Assembly: GCF_001243895.1 (NCBI RefSeq)
Contig: NZ_LN851186.1
Coordinates: forward strand, 1,153,188-1,217,187
DNA from: Bacillus testis
GTDB lineage: Bacteria; Bacillota; Bacilli; Bacillales; DSM-1321
DNA length: 64,000 nt
Direction: 5' to 3'
Shown: piece by piece, positions 29,825-39,223 of the stretch
Numbering within the stretch: the stretch's first letter is position 1
How the letters are laid out: each line of letters begins with the position of its first letter
Notes under the pieces: model-generated
Database searches by the model: none
Told to the model about the DNA's origin: nothing
Seen by the model: only the letters and a program-made list of their open reading frames with translations
Made by a program: the position numbers and the translations under genes

Positions 29825-31336
29825 ATGAAAAATACAGTTCGGGTTCTGATCTTTCTTGTTTTGCTAGGCACCGTATGGTACTTATTGAGAGATTATATAC
29901 ATACCAGCATTTTTAGTGTATTCAGTATTTTGATTTCACTTGCGGCTATTATAGTGGGGATCGTGGTTTTTCTTGAAAACAGGCATCCGACCCAAACATT
30001 AGCGTGGTTGGTTGTTTTCGGCGCTTTTCCCTTGCTTGGCTTTATTTTTTATTTATTGTTCGGGCGCAATTACCGGAAAGAAAGAATGTATAGGAAGAAA
30101 TATTTCCTGGACAAGCAGACTTTCCTTAAGAATGAAGGGGAGCGGGTTGTCAGCGAGGAAAGAATGGAAATGATGGGGGAACACCAGAGAAACTTGATTG
30201 AGTTGGCGCAAAATATTGGCAACAGTCCGATTTCGTTTGCAACCGAAACTCAGATTCTTACAAATGGAAATGAGACATTTACTGCCATTATAGACGAGCT
30301 GAAGAAAGCGCAGCACCATATCCACATGGAATATTACATTGTGCGGGATGACAAAATCGGCAAAGATATTAAATCCGTTCTATTGGAGCGGGCGGGCCAG
30401 GGAGTGAAAGTCCGTTTTATGTATGATGCGGTCGGAGCCTGGACCTTATCGCGTGAATACTTGGATGATTTACGGAATGGCGGAGTTGAAGTGGCTAGGT
30501 TCGGTCCGGTCCATTTGCCTTTCTTAAACAATAAAGCTAATTTTCGCAACCACCGAAAGATTGTTGTGATTGATGGAAAAGTCGGTTTTGTAGGAGGGTT
30601 AAATATAGGGGATGAATATTTAGGCAGAGATGAAACGTATGGTTTCTGGAGGGACACGCATCTTATGGCAAAAGGAGAGGCGGTCAGGTCGCTGCAATTG
30701 ATTTTTTTGCAGGATTGGTATTACAGTACGAACCATAGCTTCCTGACCGATCTATACCTGCCTCCGAGTGTTCCCTTAAAGCATCGCCACGGCGGTGTGC
30801 AGATGATTGCAGGCGGGCCGGACAACGAATGGAGCGTCATCAAGAATATCTTTTTCAGTATGATCACATCTGCTAAGGAATCGGTCTGGATCGCTTCCCC
30901 TTATTTTATTCCCGATGAAGATATTTTTTCGGCGTTAAAAATTGCGGCATTAAGCGGTTTGGATGTCCGCTTGCTGGTACCGATGAATCCGGACAAAAAG
31001 ATTGTCTGGCATGCTTCCCGGTCCTATTTTCCGGATTTGTTGGAAGCAGGGGTTAAGATCTTCCAATATAAAAATGGATTCATGCACAGTAAGATTGTGA
31101 TTGTGGACCGTGAATTGGCTTCCATTGGAACCGCCAATATGGATATGCGCAGCTTTCATCTCAATTTTGAGGTAAACGCCTTCTTATACCGTACGCGGTC
31201 GACGCAAAAACTGGTAGAAGATTTTGAGATGGATATTACCCAATCTCAGCAGCTGACATGCGAATCGTTTAATACAAGGCATTTGGGGACCAGAATCCTT
31301 GAATCCACATGCCGACTGTTATCGCCGCTGCTGTGA
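29825..31336 (+). CDS. cls: Cardiolipin synthase
   Basis: A 503-residue phospholipase-D family enzyme that condenses two phosphatidylglycerols to cardiolipin. Two N-terminal membrane helices (about 5-60), then two PLD motifs, HRKIVVIDG (His about 243) and HSKIVIVDR (His about 421). Both HKD sets are complete. ATG at 29825 follows GCGGGGGTGG. It lies between mecA and coiA, an order I recall from other Bacillus genomes. Confidence 0.95.
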   Translation: MKNTVRVLIFLVLLGTVWYLLRDYIHTSIFSVFSILISLAAIIVGIVVFLENRHPTQTLAWLVVFGAFPLLGFIFYLLFGRNYRKERMYRKKYFLDKQTFLKNEGERVVSEERMEMMGEHQRNLIELAQNIGNSPISFATETQILTNGNETFTAIIDELKKAQHHIHMEYYIVRDDKIGKDIKSVLLERAGQGVKVRFMYDAVGAWTLSREYLDDLRNGGVEVARFGPVHLPFLNNKANFRNHRKIVVIDGKVGFVGGLNIGDEYLGRDETYGFWRDTHLMAKGEAVRSLQLIFLQDWYYSTNHSFLTDLYLPPSVPLKHRHGGVQMIAGGPDNEWSVIKNIFFSMITSAKESVWIASPYFIPDEDIFSALKIAALSGLDVRLLVPMNPDKKIVWHASRSYFPDLLEAGVKIFQYKNGFMHSKIVIVDRELASIGTANMDMRSFHLNFEVNAFLYRTRSTQKLVEDFEMDITQSQQLTCESFNTRHLGTRILESTCRLLSPLL

Positions 31337-31344
31337 TGGATTGG

Positions 31345-31375
31345 AAAGGCTTCCTTTTAAGGGAGCCTTTTTTTA
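31345..31375 (+). terminator. cls terminator
   Basis: Stem AAAGGCTTCC / GGGAGCCTTT (G-T pairs) followed by T-rich sequence. Confidence 0.82.
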
Positions 31376-31414
31376 TCGACTGCATCTTCAGGAGAGGGAA
31401 ATAGCAAAATGTTC

Positions 31415-31912
31415 TTACTTCAAAAATAGGGCCATATGAAATTCATCATAGTAAAAGCCGTTATGTTTTAAGGCCTTTTTTTCCGTACTGAATATCTCGA
31501 AGCCGGCTTTTTTATATAGGTCGACAGCTGGAGTATTGGTGCAAGTGACGGATAATTGAAGTTGCTCGAAGCCTGATTGTTTTGCATGCTCGATTGCGTG
31601 GAGAATCAAAGATTTGCCAAACCCTTTGCCGCGTTCTTCCGGGCTGACATACATGGCTGTCAGTGTGGCTTTATGGCTGAGTTTCTTGTGTGAGTGGGGG
31701 ACAATCGTGAGCACGCCCCGCAGAAGTTGTTTTTCATAAACTCCAAAGGTTTGTGTGGCGGCCGTTTGGAATCTTTCTTTGTATTTCTTATGCGTCTGTT
31801 TTGCTTCTTCTTCATAAGAAGAAGCAAAAGCTTCCGGATGATCTTTTAAAGCCTTCAGGCGAAGGGTAAAGTATTCTTTGGCATCCTGGGGATGAAGCAA
31901 TCGAATAATCAT
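31415..31912 (-). CDS. GNAT-family N-acetyltransferase
   Basis: A 165-residue acetyltransferase with acetyl-CoA loop EERGKGFGKSLI and the later NTPAVDLYKKAGFE motif. Substrate is unknown. ATG at 31912 follows GAAAGGCAGG. It is divergent from coiA. Confidence 0.87.
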   Translation of the reverse strand: MIIRLLHPQDAKEYFTLRLKALKDHPEAFASSYEEEAKQTHKKYKERFQTAATQTFGVYEKQLLRGVLTIVPHSHKKLSHKATLTAMYVSPEERGKGFGKSLILHAIEHAKQSGFEQLQLSVTCTNTPAVDLYKKAGFEIFSTEKKALKHNGFYYDEFHMALFLK

Positions 31913-32049
31913 AAAAACCTGCCTTTCACTTTGTGGAATTTATTTCTATTATACATAAAAGTGAGAGAGCCTTTTCTTATTTGTTGCAGGCAGGAAATAG
32001 ACGGTTTTTCGGCGAATACATCGATAAATTGATTTTAGGAGGGAGATTG

Positions 32050-33264
32050 TTGCTGGTTGCTATGAATCAAAAGAATGAAAGGATTACATTGATTGGATGC
32101 AGTGAAAAAACGCTGGCGAAAATGCGCAAGGAATCTTTTCGCTGCCCTTGCTGCAAAGGAAAAGTCATGATGAAGGCCGGCAGGGTTATGGTTCCGCATT
32201 TCGCCCATCTTTCAAAAGAGGAATGTGCTGCTTCCGAACCTGAGTCGGTTGTCCATCTGCAGGGAAAAAAGCATCTGTTCAGGTGGCTAAGCAAGCAGGG
32301 GTACAATGTTCAGCTTGAAATGTACTTTCCTGCCATTAAACAGCGTGCTGATTTATATATAGAAAAAGCGAAATGGCGATTTGCATTCGAGTTCCAATGT
32401 TCGCTTATCACATCTGAAGAGGTTCGAAAGAGAACTTTGGGCTATAAAAAGCTTGGCATACGCGTTATTTGGATATTAAATGCCGACCTCTTAAAAAATG
32501 GACGAGGCACGGAATGCACGTTGTCTTCATTTCAATGGAGTGCCGCTTTCGGAACTATGCATGCCCCTCGTCTGTTCTTCTATTCCCCCCATAACGAACA
32601 ATTCACTATTCTCCAACATATAATCCCTTTTTCTTCTAGGCAATGTTTTTGTAATCGGTGGATCAAACGGATGTCTGCCATCACTTTGTATGATCTTTTA
32701 AATATGGCTCCCGACCATAAAAATCCATTGCAGCGTTGGCATCATAAAAAATTGGCATGGAGGATAAATGCCTGCCGTTATGCCGATTATTCAAGCCCCT
32801 TTTTTACAGCGCTATACGAAACCAATATAGCACCCGCTACATTGCCCTTAGAAATCGGAATCCCTGTGCCGGGCGGCTTTATGTATGAAACACATTGTGT
32901 GGAATGGCAATTCTGGCTCTATCGTGAATGTATGTCTAAATTGTCTATAAATGAAGGGTTTCATCGTTTTGATTGGAGAGGGACCGTCGTTTCGTTAATA
33001 AAGCAGCAAAAAATTTCACTTCGCCTACTGCCAGGACTTTCATATTTAGACGCTTTTTGGCCAGCAGATATGTATTTGGAGGCGCTTGTCATTTTAGGGA
33101 TTCTTCAGGAAAAATCGGAAGGTTTTTATGTTTTCGTTAAACCGCTTACTCCCTTTCATCCTAAAGCCTCGCAAATAGAACAAAATAAGCATGAAAAGTT
33201 ATGGAGCATCTATAGTAAACTCATGAAAAATAGCATGGATTCATACACTAAGGGAGCAAAGTGA
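32050..33264 (+). CDS. coiA: CoiA, competence-induced nuclease-like protein
   Basis: A 404-residue protein needed for processing or recombination of incoming DNA in competent Gram-positives. N-terminal zinc-ribbon-like CPCC (32-35) and PHFAH (49-53) with Cys59, then a PD-(D/E)xK-type core (RADLYIEKAKWRFAFEFQ). The frame is open back to 31933, but AGGAGGGAG at 32037-32045 fits the TTG at 32050 (MLVAMNQKNE), the usual CoiA start. Normally under ComK; no ComK box was confirmed. Confidence 0.88.
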   Translation: MLVAMNQKNERITLIGCSEKTLAKMRKESFRCPCCKGKVMMKAGRVMVPHFAHLSKEECAASEPESVVHLQGKKHLFRWLSKQGYNVQLEMYFPAIKQRADLYIEKAKWRFAFEFQCSLITSEEVRKRTLGYKKLGIRVIWILNADLLKNGRGTECTLSSFQWSAAFGTMHAPRLFFYSPHNEQFTILQHIIPFSSRQCFCNRWIKRMSAITLYDLLNMAPDHKNPLQRWHHKKLAWRINACRYADYSSPFFTALYETNIAPATLPLEIGIPVPGGFMYETHCVEWQFWLYRECMSKLSINEGFHRFDWRGTVVSLIKQQKISLRLLPGLSYLDAFWPADMYLEALVILGILQEKSEGFYVFVKPLTPFHPKASQIEQNKHEKLWSIYSKLMKNSMDSYTKGAK

Positions 33265-33359
33265 AGTAAATGCAGGAAAAGAGCGAAAAGTACAGAATTA
33301 ATAGTATAATTAGGGCTATAGAAGTACTAATGAAATCTTAGATGTGGAGGACGAATAAT

Positions 33360-35180
33360 ATGTCAGAAACAAAAACAGCTGCTTTGCCTAACCGCAGCGA
33401 TCTTAAAGAGGAAGATACATGGAGATTGGAAGATATATTTGCGACAGATACATTATGGGATGAGGAGTATAAAAGCCTGAAAGAGGAATTATCAAAGGCT
33501 TCAGATTTAAAGGGAACACTTGGTGAAAGTGCAGAGCATTTATACCGCGCCCTTCAATTTCAAGACAGCATTTTCGAAAGACTTGACAGACTTTATGCAT
33601 ATTCACATATGAGACATGACCAAGATACAGCTAATTCCGTCTACCAAGCCATGGATGGCCGCGCCAAATCTTTATATGCAGAAGTAGCAAGCTCATTCTC
33701 ATTCATTGTACCGGAAATCCTAAGCATAGATGAATCTAAGATTGCCGCTTTTATGCAGGAATTGCCTGAGCTTAAGCTGTATGAGCACAGCCTGGAAGAA
33801 ATCAACCTTCAGCGCCCTCATGTATTATCAGCTAATGAGGAAGCTTTGCTTGCCCAAGCATCAGAAGTATTGGATGCATCTAGTAATACCTTCAGTATGC
33901 TGAACAATGCCGACTTGGAATTTCCGACGATCAAGGATGAAAACGGCGAAGACATCCAAGTGACGCACGGCCGGTACAGCACTTTGCTTGAAAGCGAAGA
34001 CCGCAGGGTGCGAAAAGACGCTTTTGAAGCAACCTATGAAACATACGGCCGATATTTGAACACTTTCTCCACCACACTGGGCGGAACCGTAAAGAAACAA
34101 AACTTCAATAGCCGGATCAGACATTTTGATTCTGCACGCCAAGCTGCTTTAAGTGCGAACAATATTCCGGAAAGCGTGTATGATAATCTGGTCAATACGG
34201 TTAACGAGAATCTAAACCTGTTGCATCGATATGTGGATCTCCGCAAAAAGGTGCTGGGCGTTGATGAATTGCATATGTACGACCTTTATACACCGTTGGT
34301 AAAAGATGTGAAATTTAAAGTTACCTATGATGAAGCGAAGGAATATGTGATGAAGGGCTTGGCACCACTCGGTGAAGATTATGGCCGGATATTGAAAGAA
34401 GGATTTGAAAACCGTTGGGTCGATGTCCATGAGAATAAAGGTAAGCGAAGCGGAGCTTATTCTTCCGGTTCTTACGGAACAAATCCATATATCTTAATGA
34501 ATTGGCAGGATGATGTGAATAACCTGTATACGCTTGTTCATGAATTCGGCCATTCCGTCCACAGCTATTACACGACAAATAACCAGCCTTTCATATACGG
34601 CGATTACAGCATTTTCGTAGCTGAAGTGGCTTCCACATGCAACGAAAATCTATTGACTGATTATCTGTTGAATACGATTGAGGACGATAAGAAGCGGATG
34701 TATGTATTGAACCATTATTTAGAAGGATTCAGAGGGACTGTTTTCCGTCAAACCATGTTTGCTGAATTCGAACAGCTGATCCATAAAAAGGCGCAAAATG
34801 GAGAGACATTGACAGCAGAATCATTGACGGAAGAATATTATAATCTGAACAAGAAGTATTTCGGCGATAATATTGTCATCGATCAAGAAATAGGCAGAGA
34901 GTGGGCTAGAATCCCTCACTTCTATTATAATTTCTATGTATACCAATATGCGACCGGCTTCTCCGCAGCGACAGCTTTAAGTAAACAGATATTGGAAGAG
35001 GGAAAACCGGCTGTTGACCGATATATCAATAACTTCCTGAAAGCAGGAAGCTCTGATTACCCAATCGAAGTCTTGAAGAAAGCCGGAGTCGATATGACTA
35101 CTGCAGAACCAATCAAGGAAGCCTTCAAAGTATTTGAAGAAAGATTGGATGAACTGGAACATTTGTTAGAAAACAAATAA
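33360..35180 (+). CDS. pepF: Oligoendopeptidase F (M3B)
   Basis: A 606-residue cytosolic zinc peptidase that cleaves short peptides, in keeping with the two peptide permeases nearby. HEFGH at about 394-398 and Glu near 422 form the metal site. The ATG at 33342 lies before the ribosome binding site GTGGAGGA, so the ATG at 33360 (MSETKTAALP) is chosen. Confidence 0.95.
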   Translation: MSETKTAALPNRSDLKEEDTWRLEDIFATDTLWDEEYKSLKEELSKASDLKGTLGESAEHLYRALQFQDSIFERLDRLYAYSHMRHDQDTANSVYQAMDGRAKSLYAEVASSFSFIVPEILSIDESKIAAFMQELPELKLYEHSLEEINLQRPHVLSANEEALLAQASEVLDASSNTFSMLNNADLEFPTIKDENGEDIQVTHGRYSTLLESEDRRVRKDAFEATYETYGRYLNTFSTTLGGTVKKQNFNSRIRHFDSARQAALSANNIPESVYDNLVNTVNENLNLLHRYVDLRKKVLGVDELHMYDLYTPLVKDVKFKVTYDEAKEYVMKGLAPLGEDYGRILKEGFENRWVDVHENKGKRSGAYSSGSYGTNPYILMNWQDDVNNLYTLVHEFGHSVHSYYTTNNQPFIYGDYSIFVAEVASTCNENLLTDYLLNTIEDDKKRMYVLNHYLEGFRGTVFRQTMFAEFEQLIHKKAQNGETLTAESLTEEYYNLNKKYFGDNIVIDQEIGREWARIPHFYYNFYVYQYATGFSAATALSKQILEEGKPAVDRYINNFLKAGSSDYPIEVLKKAGVDMTTAEPIKEAFKVFEERLDELEHLLENK

Positions 35181-35188
35181 AAGATGAA

Positions 35189-35217
35189 GAGGGGGCATTT
35201 CTTTGGAATGCCCCCTC
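35189..35217 (+). terminator. pepF terminator hairpin
   Basis: Perfect 11-bp stem GAGGGGGCATT / AATGCCCCCTC. The following T-run is weak. Confidence 0.7.
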
Positions 35218-35297
35218 ACTTTGATAAACGTTATAACTTGCCTCAGTTTTGCATATTAGGTACATAAATATTATTTTAGAATACCTTATTACCGGAA

Positions 35298-35471
35298 TTA
35301 AAAACCTTTGAAACGATTCCTATTTTTGAATGACAGCAGGAATAGGAGCAGGGTGAAGTAAAGGATGGGAACAGAAAATAGAAGCGGGAAAATATGAAGG
35401 AAAGCTAGTATATGTAGAAAAAAAGCCCCAATAATACAAAACAATAAAAGAAGAGACATTCTCTTTTTCAT
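35298..35471 (-). CDS. Small hydrophobic protein at the yizD position
   Basis: A 57-residue protein, almost wholly two hydrophobic segments between a KKRM start and a basic KNRNRF end. Function is unknown. The AAGGAGGCGCCG before the ATG at 35471 supports the gene; the longer frame to 35492 starts within that region. It occupies the place of B. subtilis yizD, between pepF and yjbH; identity with YizD is not shown. Confidence 0.6.
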   Translation of the reverse strand: MKKRMSLLLLFCIIGAFFLHILAFLHIFPLLFSVPILYFTLLLFLLSFKNRNRFKGF

Positions 35472-35843
35472 CGGCGCCTCCTTATTACACACTTGTTTCT
35501 ACAGTATATGAAACCACCATCAAATCATACTAAAAATTTGACGAAATTGTGAATTAGAGAGCAAACACTTGTATTTTAGAATAATAACGTGTAATATAAT
35601 GAGTGTGAAGTTGATCACAAGCAAACATATACCCCTTTGTTTGACCGTGAAAAATTTCTCCCATCCCCTTTGTTCGTATGAATAGAAAAAGCCCTGCTTA
35701 TCCCGGCGGGGCTTTTTCGTGTCTTAAAAACGCTTTTTCCCGGTTGAGTGTTATAAGGATTTGGTTTGGCACAGGCGGGAAACAATGGTGGGAGACTGTT
35801 TCAGAGCAAATAAAAAAGCAGAGATCGCGAGAATCCCTGCTTT
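35472..35843. other. Intergenic region with a stand-alone terminator; possible small RNA
   Basis: About 370 bp. A TATAAT at 35595-35600 and a strong hairpin at 35685-35718 would bound a transcript of roughly 110 bases on the plus strand that contains no ORF with a binding site. A second hairpin at 35813-35845 belongs to spxH. Expression is unproven. Confidence 0.4.
35685..35718. terminator. Orphan terminator hairpin
   Basis: Stem GAAAAAGCCCTGC / GCGGGGCTTTTTC with one G-T pair, eight-base loop. Not adjacent to any gene end, flanked by A and T runs so usable on either strand. Confidence 0.7.
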
Positions 35844-35845
35844 TT
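35813..35845 (-). terminator. spxH terminator
   Basis: Stem AAAAAGCAGAGAT / ATCCCTGCTTTTT overlapping the spxH stop codon; T-run on the minus strand. Confidence 0.8.
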
Positions 35846-36743
35846 ATTCTGCTTTATTATATTTCCAGAAGGTGCCGTATTTCTTTGTCGGCAAGTGCAG
35901 AACGATTTGTTGCAATAGAAGTTTTTTCAGCTCTTTCTCAGCCGTTTGATCATCGAGATTATAGGCTACAGCCACTTCCCTGGTCGCTACCACATTATAG
36001 AATCTTACAAAGGATTCGATGTCCGGCAGTGGAGACGGTTCCGGCAGGGAAGGGAACATTTCAGCAAGGATGGACAAATATACGTCATATGGATAAAGCC
36101 CCGATACCTTGATCCCCTCGTCTTCAATATTCTCATTAAAAATGACCATTGTAGGAATCTCTTGAACATCCATTTCTGCAGTGATCTTTAAATCGCACTG
36201 AAAGGCTTTGATAGCAGCGTTTGAGCGAAAATCAACCTTGAATTCTTCTATATCTATTTTAGCTGCCTGTGCACATTCAATGAGCACAGATAGATCAGAG
36301 ATATTTTTCCTCTTTAAGAAAAGAAATTCTTGAAGGGTGCGCAGGAAACGGATGCCGTTGCGTTTGCCCTGAAGTTCTGCAGCTTTAATGGCGAGTGAAG
36401 CATTATAGGGCATAATAATGTCGGGTGCAGAGAGGGGTATGCATTTTGCACAAGTTACATCGTGCCTATTTACTCCTTTTTCACAAAGAGCTTTAATTTT
36501 TTTTGTTTTCCGTGTACTGCCGTGGAAGTTCAGGGAAGCGAGTTTGCCGCTCAAGACATGTTTGATATTTATAATCTTTCCGTATTCCATCTGTAATTTC
36601 TTCAATACCGGTTCCAATGCCCAGCATTCAGGACATAATGGATCTATAAAAACATATATTTCAATTGGTTTCTTTCCGACTTGAGAACAATGATGGGCAT
36701 GTAGCCAATCCATAAAATTAAATACTGTTTTTTGAGAACTCAA
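35844..36743 (-). CDS. spxH: SpxH (YjbH), ClpXP adaptor for Spx
   Basis: A 299-residue DsbA-like adaptor. The thioredoxin-type motif Cys37-P-E-Cys40 follows IEIYVFIDP. SpxH targets Spx to ClpXP and aggregates under stress, releasing Spx. TTG start at 36743 (MSSQKTVFNF), six bases after AAAGGAGA. It is followed upstream on the same strand by the truncated globin yjbI, as in B. subtilis. Confidence 0.93.
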   Translation of the reverse strand: MSSQKTVFNFMDWLHAHHCSQVGKKPIEIYVFIDPLCPECWALEPVLKKLQMEYGKIINIKHVLSGKLASLNFHGSTRKTKKIKALCEKGVNRHDVTCAKCIPLSAPDIIMPYNASLAIKAAELQGKRNGIRFLRTLQEFLFLKRKNISDLSVLIECAQAAKIDIEEFKVDFRSNAAIKAFQCDLKITAEMDVQEIPTMVIFNENIEDEGIKVSGLYPYDVYLSILAEMFPSLPEPSPLPDIESFVRFYNVVATREVAVAYNLDDQTAEKELKKLLLQQIVLHLPTKKYGTFWKYNKAE

Positions 36744-36845
36744 CTGCTTTCTCCTTTCTTGACTGTTTGTAGTATAGAGGCCATTTTATTAGAAGTAAAA
36801 TGGAACTTTATACCTGTTCGATGATCGATTCAGTCAAGTATTTTA

Positions 36846-37226
36846 TTAATGGGAAGGAGTATTGACCATATGCTGGGCTGTTAAAGTGAGGCGTTGGAAA
36901 ATAAATTCACGCAACTCGCTTTGCAGATGGACTTCATCCATCGCTCCACTCATACATTGGAGCCAAGCTTGTGCTCTTTCGGGAGTAATTTCAAAGGGTA
37001 GATGTCGAGCGCGAAGCATAGGGTGGCCATGCTCCTCTGCATATAAAGGCGGACCGCCAAGAAATTGGGTTAAAAATTGTTTTTGTTTACGGGCTGTTTC
37101 CGTCAAATCCTCAGGGAAAAGGGGAATCAGCAGCGGATGCTTTGAAACTCTGGCATAGAAGGCATCGACTAAATCGCTAAGGCCTTGTTCTCCAATCGCA
37201 TCGTATGGAACATTCGAATTCTTCAT
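36846..37226 (-). CDS. yjbI: Group II truncated hemoglobin (YjbI)
   Basis: A 126-residue truncated globin (HbO type). The FYARVSKHPLLIPLFPED start, the FLGGPPLY segment and HLPFEITPERAQAWLQCM with the proximal-His region are characteristic. Probably binds O2/NO; its link with SpxH is known from B. subtilis and Staphylococcus gene order. The frame opens at 37259; two ATGs after AGAGGAG (37229 and 37226) are the real candidates, and 37226 has the better spacing. Confidence 0.9.
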   Translation of the reverse strand: MKNSNVPYDAIGEQGLSDLVDAFYARVSKHPLLIPLFPEDLTETARKQKQFLTQFLGGPPLYAEEHGHPMLRARHLPFEITPERAQAWLQCMSGAMDEVHLQSELREFIFQRLTLTAQHMVNTPSH

Positions 37227-37315
37227 CATTTTCTCCTCTAGCAACTTATGTAAAGTCATTGTAGCAAAGAGGTGGTGTTTATCTCAAATAAATAGCTTAT
37301 TTAACTGGTAAATAG

Positions 37316-37352
37316 TACAAAAAACCCTTGCTTCCTCAATGGGCAAGGGTTT
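37316..37352 (-). terminator. yjbJ terminator
   Basis: On the minus strand, stem AAACCCTTGC / GCAAGGGTTT runs into TTTTTTG. Confidence 0.88.
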
Positions 37353-37362
37353 GAAATATGTG

Positions 37363-38052
37363 TCAGGCGTTGAAGGTACTCATCACTTTTTTTACATAGT
37401 TTTGGGTCTCCTTGAATGGCGGAACCCCATTGTAGCGATCGACATTGCCAGGGCCGGCATTGTAAGCCGCCAGGGCTAATTCTGTATTGCCGTCGTATTT
37501 TTCAAGCATCTGGGAGATATATTTGGTGCCTCCCATAATATTGTCTTTCGGGTCAAAGACATTCTGTACGCCAAGGAAGCGGGCTGTAGTTGGCATTAGC
37601 TGCATTAAGCCTGATGCTCCTACCGCGCTCTGGGCGTTCTGGTTGAAATTAGATTCTTGTTTGATGATCGCAGCAATCAGCTTGGCTGGTACATTGAACT
37701 TCTCGGCTGCTTGTTTGATATGATCGGCAAACTTAGAACCTGTGTTTTCCAAGCTGTTTGTGCCCTGTTGCAAAAGAGGGGCCAGCAAACCAGGGACGGA
37801 AGAAGGCAGTTTAGAGGCAATAGCCCCAAGCCCTTCACCGGCAGCATCGATTGCAGAGTCAGCCAGGCTGCCTACTATGCCTAGTGTATTGGAAATGGAA
37901 CGATCGTCTGCTTCATCAGAAAGAATGCTTGTAAGCATTTCTTTGAAAAGTCCCGATGATTCTCCTGTTGATTCGCTCTGATTGGATGAACCAATGCCCA
38001 AGCCTTTCATTGCCTGCAATTCGATCATCGTTTTAAGATCTTGGATATTCAT
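37363..38052 (-). CDS. yjbJ: Lytic transglycosylase SLT-domain protein (YjbJ)
   Basis: A 229-residue protein with a low-complexity N-terminal half and a C-terminal goose-lysozyme-like SLT domain: KQESNFNQ with the catalytic Glu, GLMQLMP, and [12 protein letters not shown]. No signal peptide is visible, so export is unclear. ATG at 38052 follows AGGTGATATAT; the frame to 38061 starts from a GTG within that site. Confidence 0.9.
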   Translation of the reverse strand: MNIQDLKTMIELQAMKGLGIGSSNQSESTGESSGLFKEMLTSILSDEADDRSISNTLGIVGSLADSAIDAAGEGLGAIASKLPSSVPGLLAPLLQQGTNSLENTGSKFADHIKQAAEKFNVPAKLIAAIIKQESNFNQNAQSAVGASGLMQLMPTTARFLGVQNVFDPKDNIMGGTKYISQMLEKYDGNTELALAAYNAGPGNVDRYNGVPPFKETQNYVKKVMSTFNA

Positions 38053-38069
38053 ATATATCACCTCACTTG

Positions 38070-38654
38070 TTAATCTTGCTGGTATTTGGCGAGATAGAAG
38101 CGTTTAATTTTATTATCGGTATGGCGTAATGGAATGTTCAGTGTATGCAGCAGGTTTTCGAAAGTAATCTTTCCTTTGCGGTAATCCGTTGCCTCATATT
38201 CCAGTTCATAATCTTCCTTGCCGAGATATTCGCTGTGGTCTAAAACAAGCAAGCCACCTTCAAATTCAGTCTCCGCCCTTGTTGTTTTGAGCGAGCCAAA
38301 ATAGGTGATAGCATCTTTCGGGATGTGGTAAGCCTCTTCAATCAGCGCGGTTATCGAATTATCGGTAAGATTGCCAGATTCAATTATTTGGCGCGCTTCC
38401 TTGCCGTCTATCGTTAAATTGGATTCTAGCAGGCCTTCCTTGGCGGGCTGTTTAAGCGTCATTTCATATTGACCGTTCTTTTCCCTGATTCGCAAGGCAC
38501 AGCCATGTTCTTTAAGACTGAAGGATTCGGTATCGAAGTAATGGTTTTCTTGGCTGAAGAAGTGGGCCTCATTGATTTCTGCGTGTGAGCATAAATGCCC
38601 GAACTCCTCTTTGGTCAGCATATTCTTGAATTCAATTTCCATTTCCTGTTTCAA
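38070..38654 (-). CDS. yjbK: CYTH-domain protein (YjbK)
   Basis: A 195-residue CYTH (triphosphate tunnel) protein: [13 protein letters not shown] start, then alternating charged strands ([18 protein letters not shown]). May hydrolyse inorganic triphosphate or make a cyclic nucleotide; activity not known. The frame reaches 38714, but AAGGATG eight bases before the TTG at 38654 ([10 protein letters not shown]) fits the start of B. subtilis YjbK. An ATG four codons later is possible. Confidence 0.82.
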   Translation of the reverse strand: MKQEMEIEFKNMLTKEEFGHLCSHAEINEAHFFSQENHYFDTESFSLKEHGCALRIREKNGQYEMTLKQPAKEGLLESNLTIDGKEARQIIESGNLTDNSITALIEEAYHIPKDAITYFGSLKTTRAETEFEGGLLVLDHSEYLGKEDYELEYEATDYRKGKITFENLLHTLNIPLRHTDNKIKRFYLAKYQQD

Positions 38655-38833
38655 AACGGCAGCATCCTTTCGGTGAGTAGTTTCTACTATGAATCTTACT
38701 TCAAGCTTAGGCATACGTTAAGGGATATGGTAAAATAAAGTGGAACTTTTTAAAAGGAAAAAGAATCTCTTGAAAGCAGTAAATGGTTGGCCGTTTTTCG
38801 GGCAACACGGTTAGTTTAGGGAAGGAAGGTCAT

Positions 38834-39208
38834 ATGAGAAAAATTATCGAGATGAACGAAATACATATAGAACAGAATAAGTTGTCGGCGCAGATCCGCT
38901 TGGACAAAGGATTTGAAATCTCAGCCCGAGGGCAAATGCTGGTAGACTCTGATCAGTTTGCGCTTGTTTACATAATTGAATACCAAGGTGAATACGCCTA
39001 CCTATCTTTTCCGGAAGAAACATGGCCAGTGCTTCATGAGGGGCTTAAAAACCAGTTTCCTGTATACGTGAACCACGAAGAAAAAGAAACGGAGCTTGTC
39101 GACTTCATGGAGGAATTAGCATATTTGGTAGATAATATAAAAGGTAATGCTAATTATGGGGACGATATGGGCCAAAAAATTGAAAAAGTCTTTTTATCAG
39201 AAGCTTGA
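38834..39208 (+). CDS. yjbL: UPF0738 protein YjbL
   Basis: A 124-residue acidic protein of unknown function, recognised by the MRKIIEMNEIHI start and its place before relQ. The ATG at 38834 follows GGGAAGGAAGG; the longer frame from 38783 is not supported. Only 15 bases before relQ, so cotranscribed. Confidence 0.8.
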   Translation: MRKIIEMNEIHIEQNKLSAQIRLDKGFEISARGQMLVDSDQFALVYIIEYQGEYAYLSFPEETWPVLHEGLKNQFPVYVNHEEKETELVDFMEELAYLVDNIKGNANYGDDMGQKIEKVFLSEA

Positions 39209-39223
39209 GGCAGGTGCTGATTC

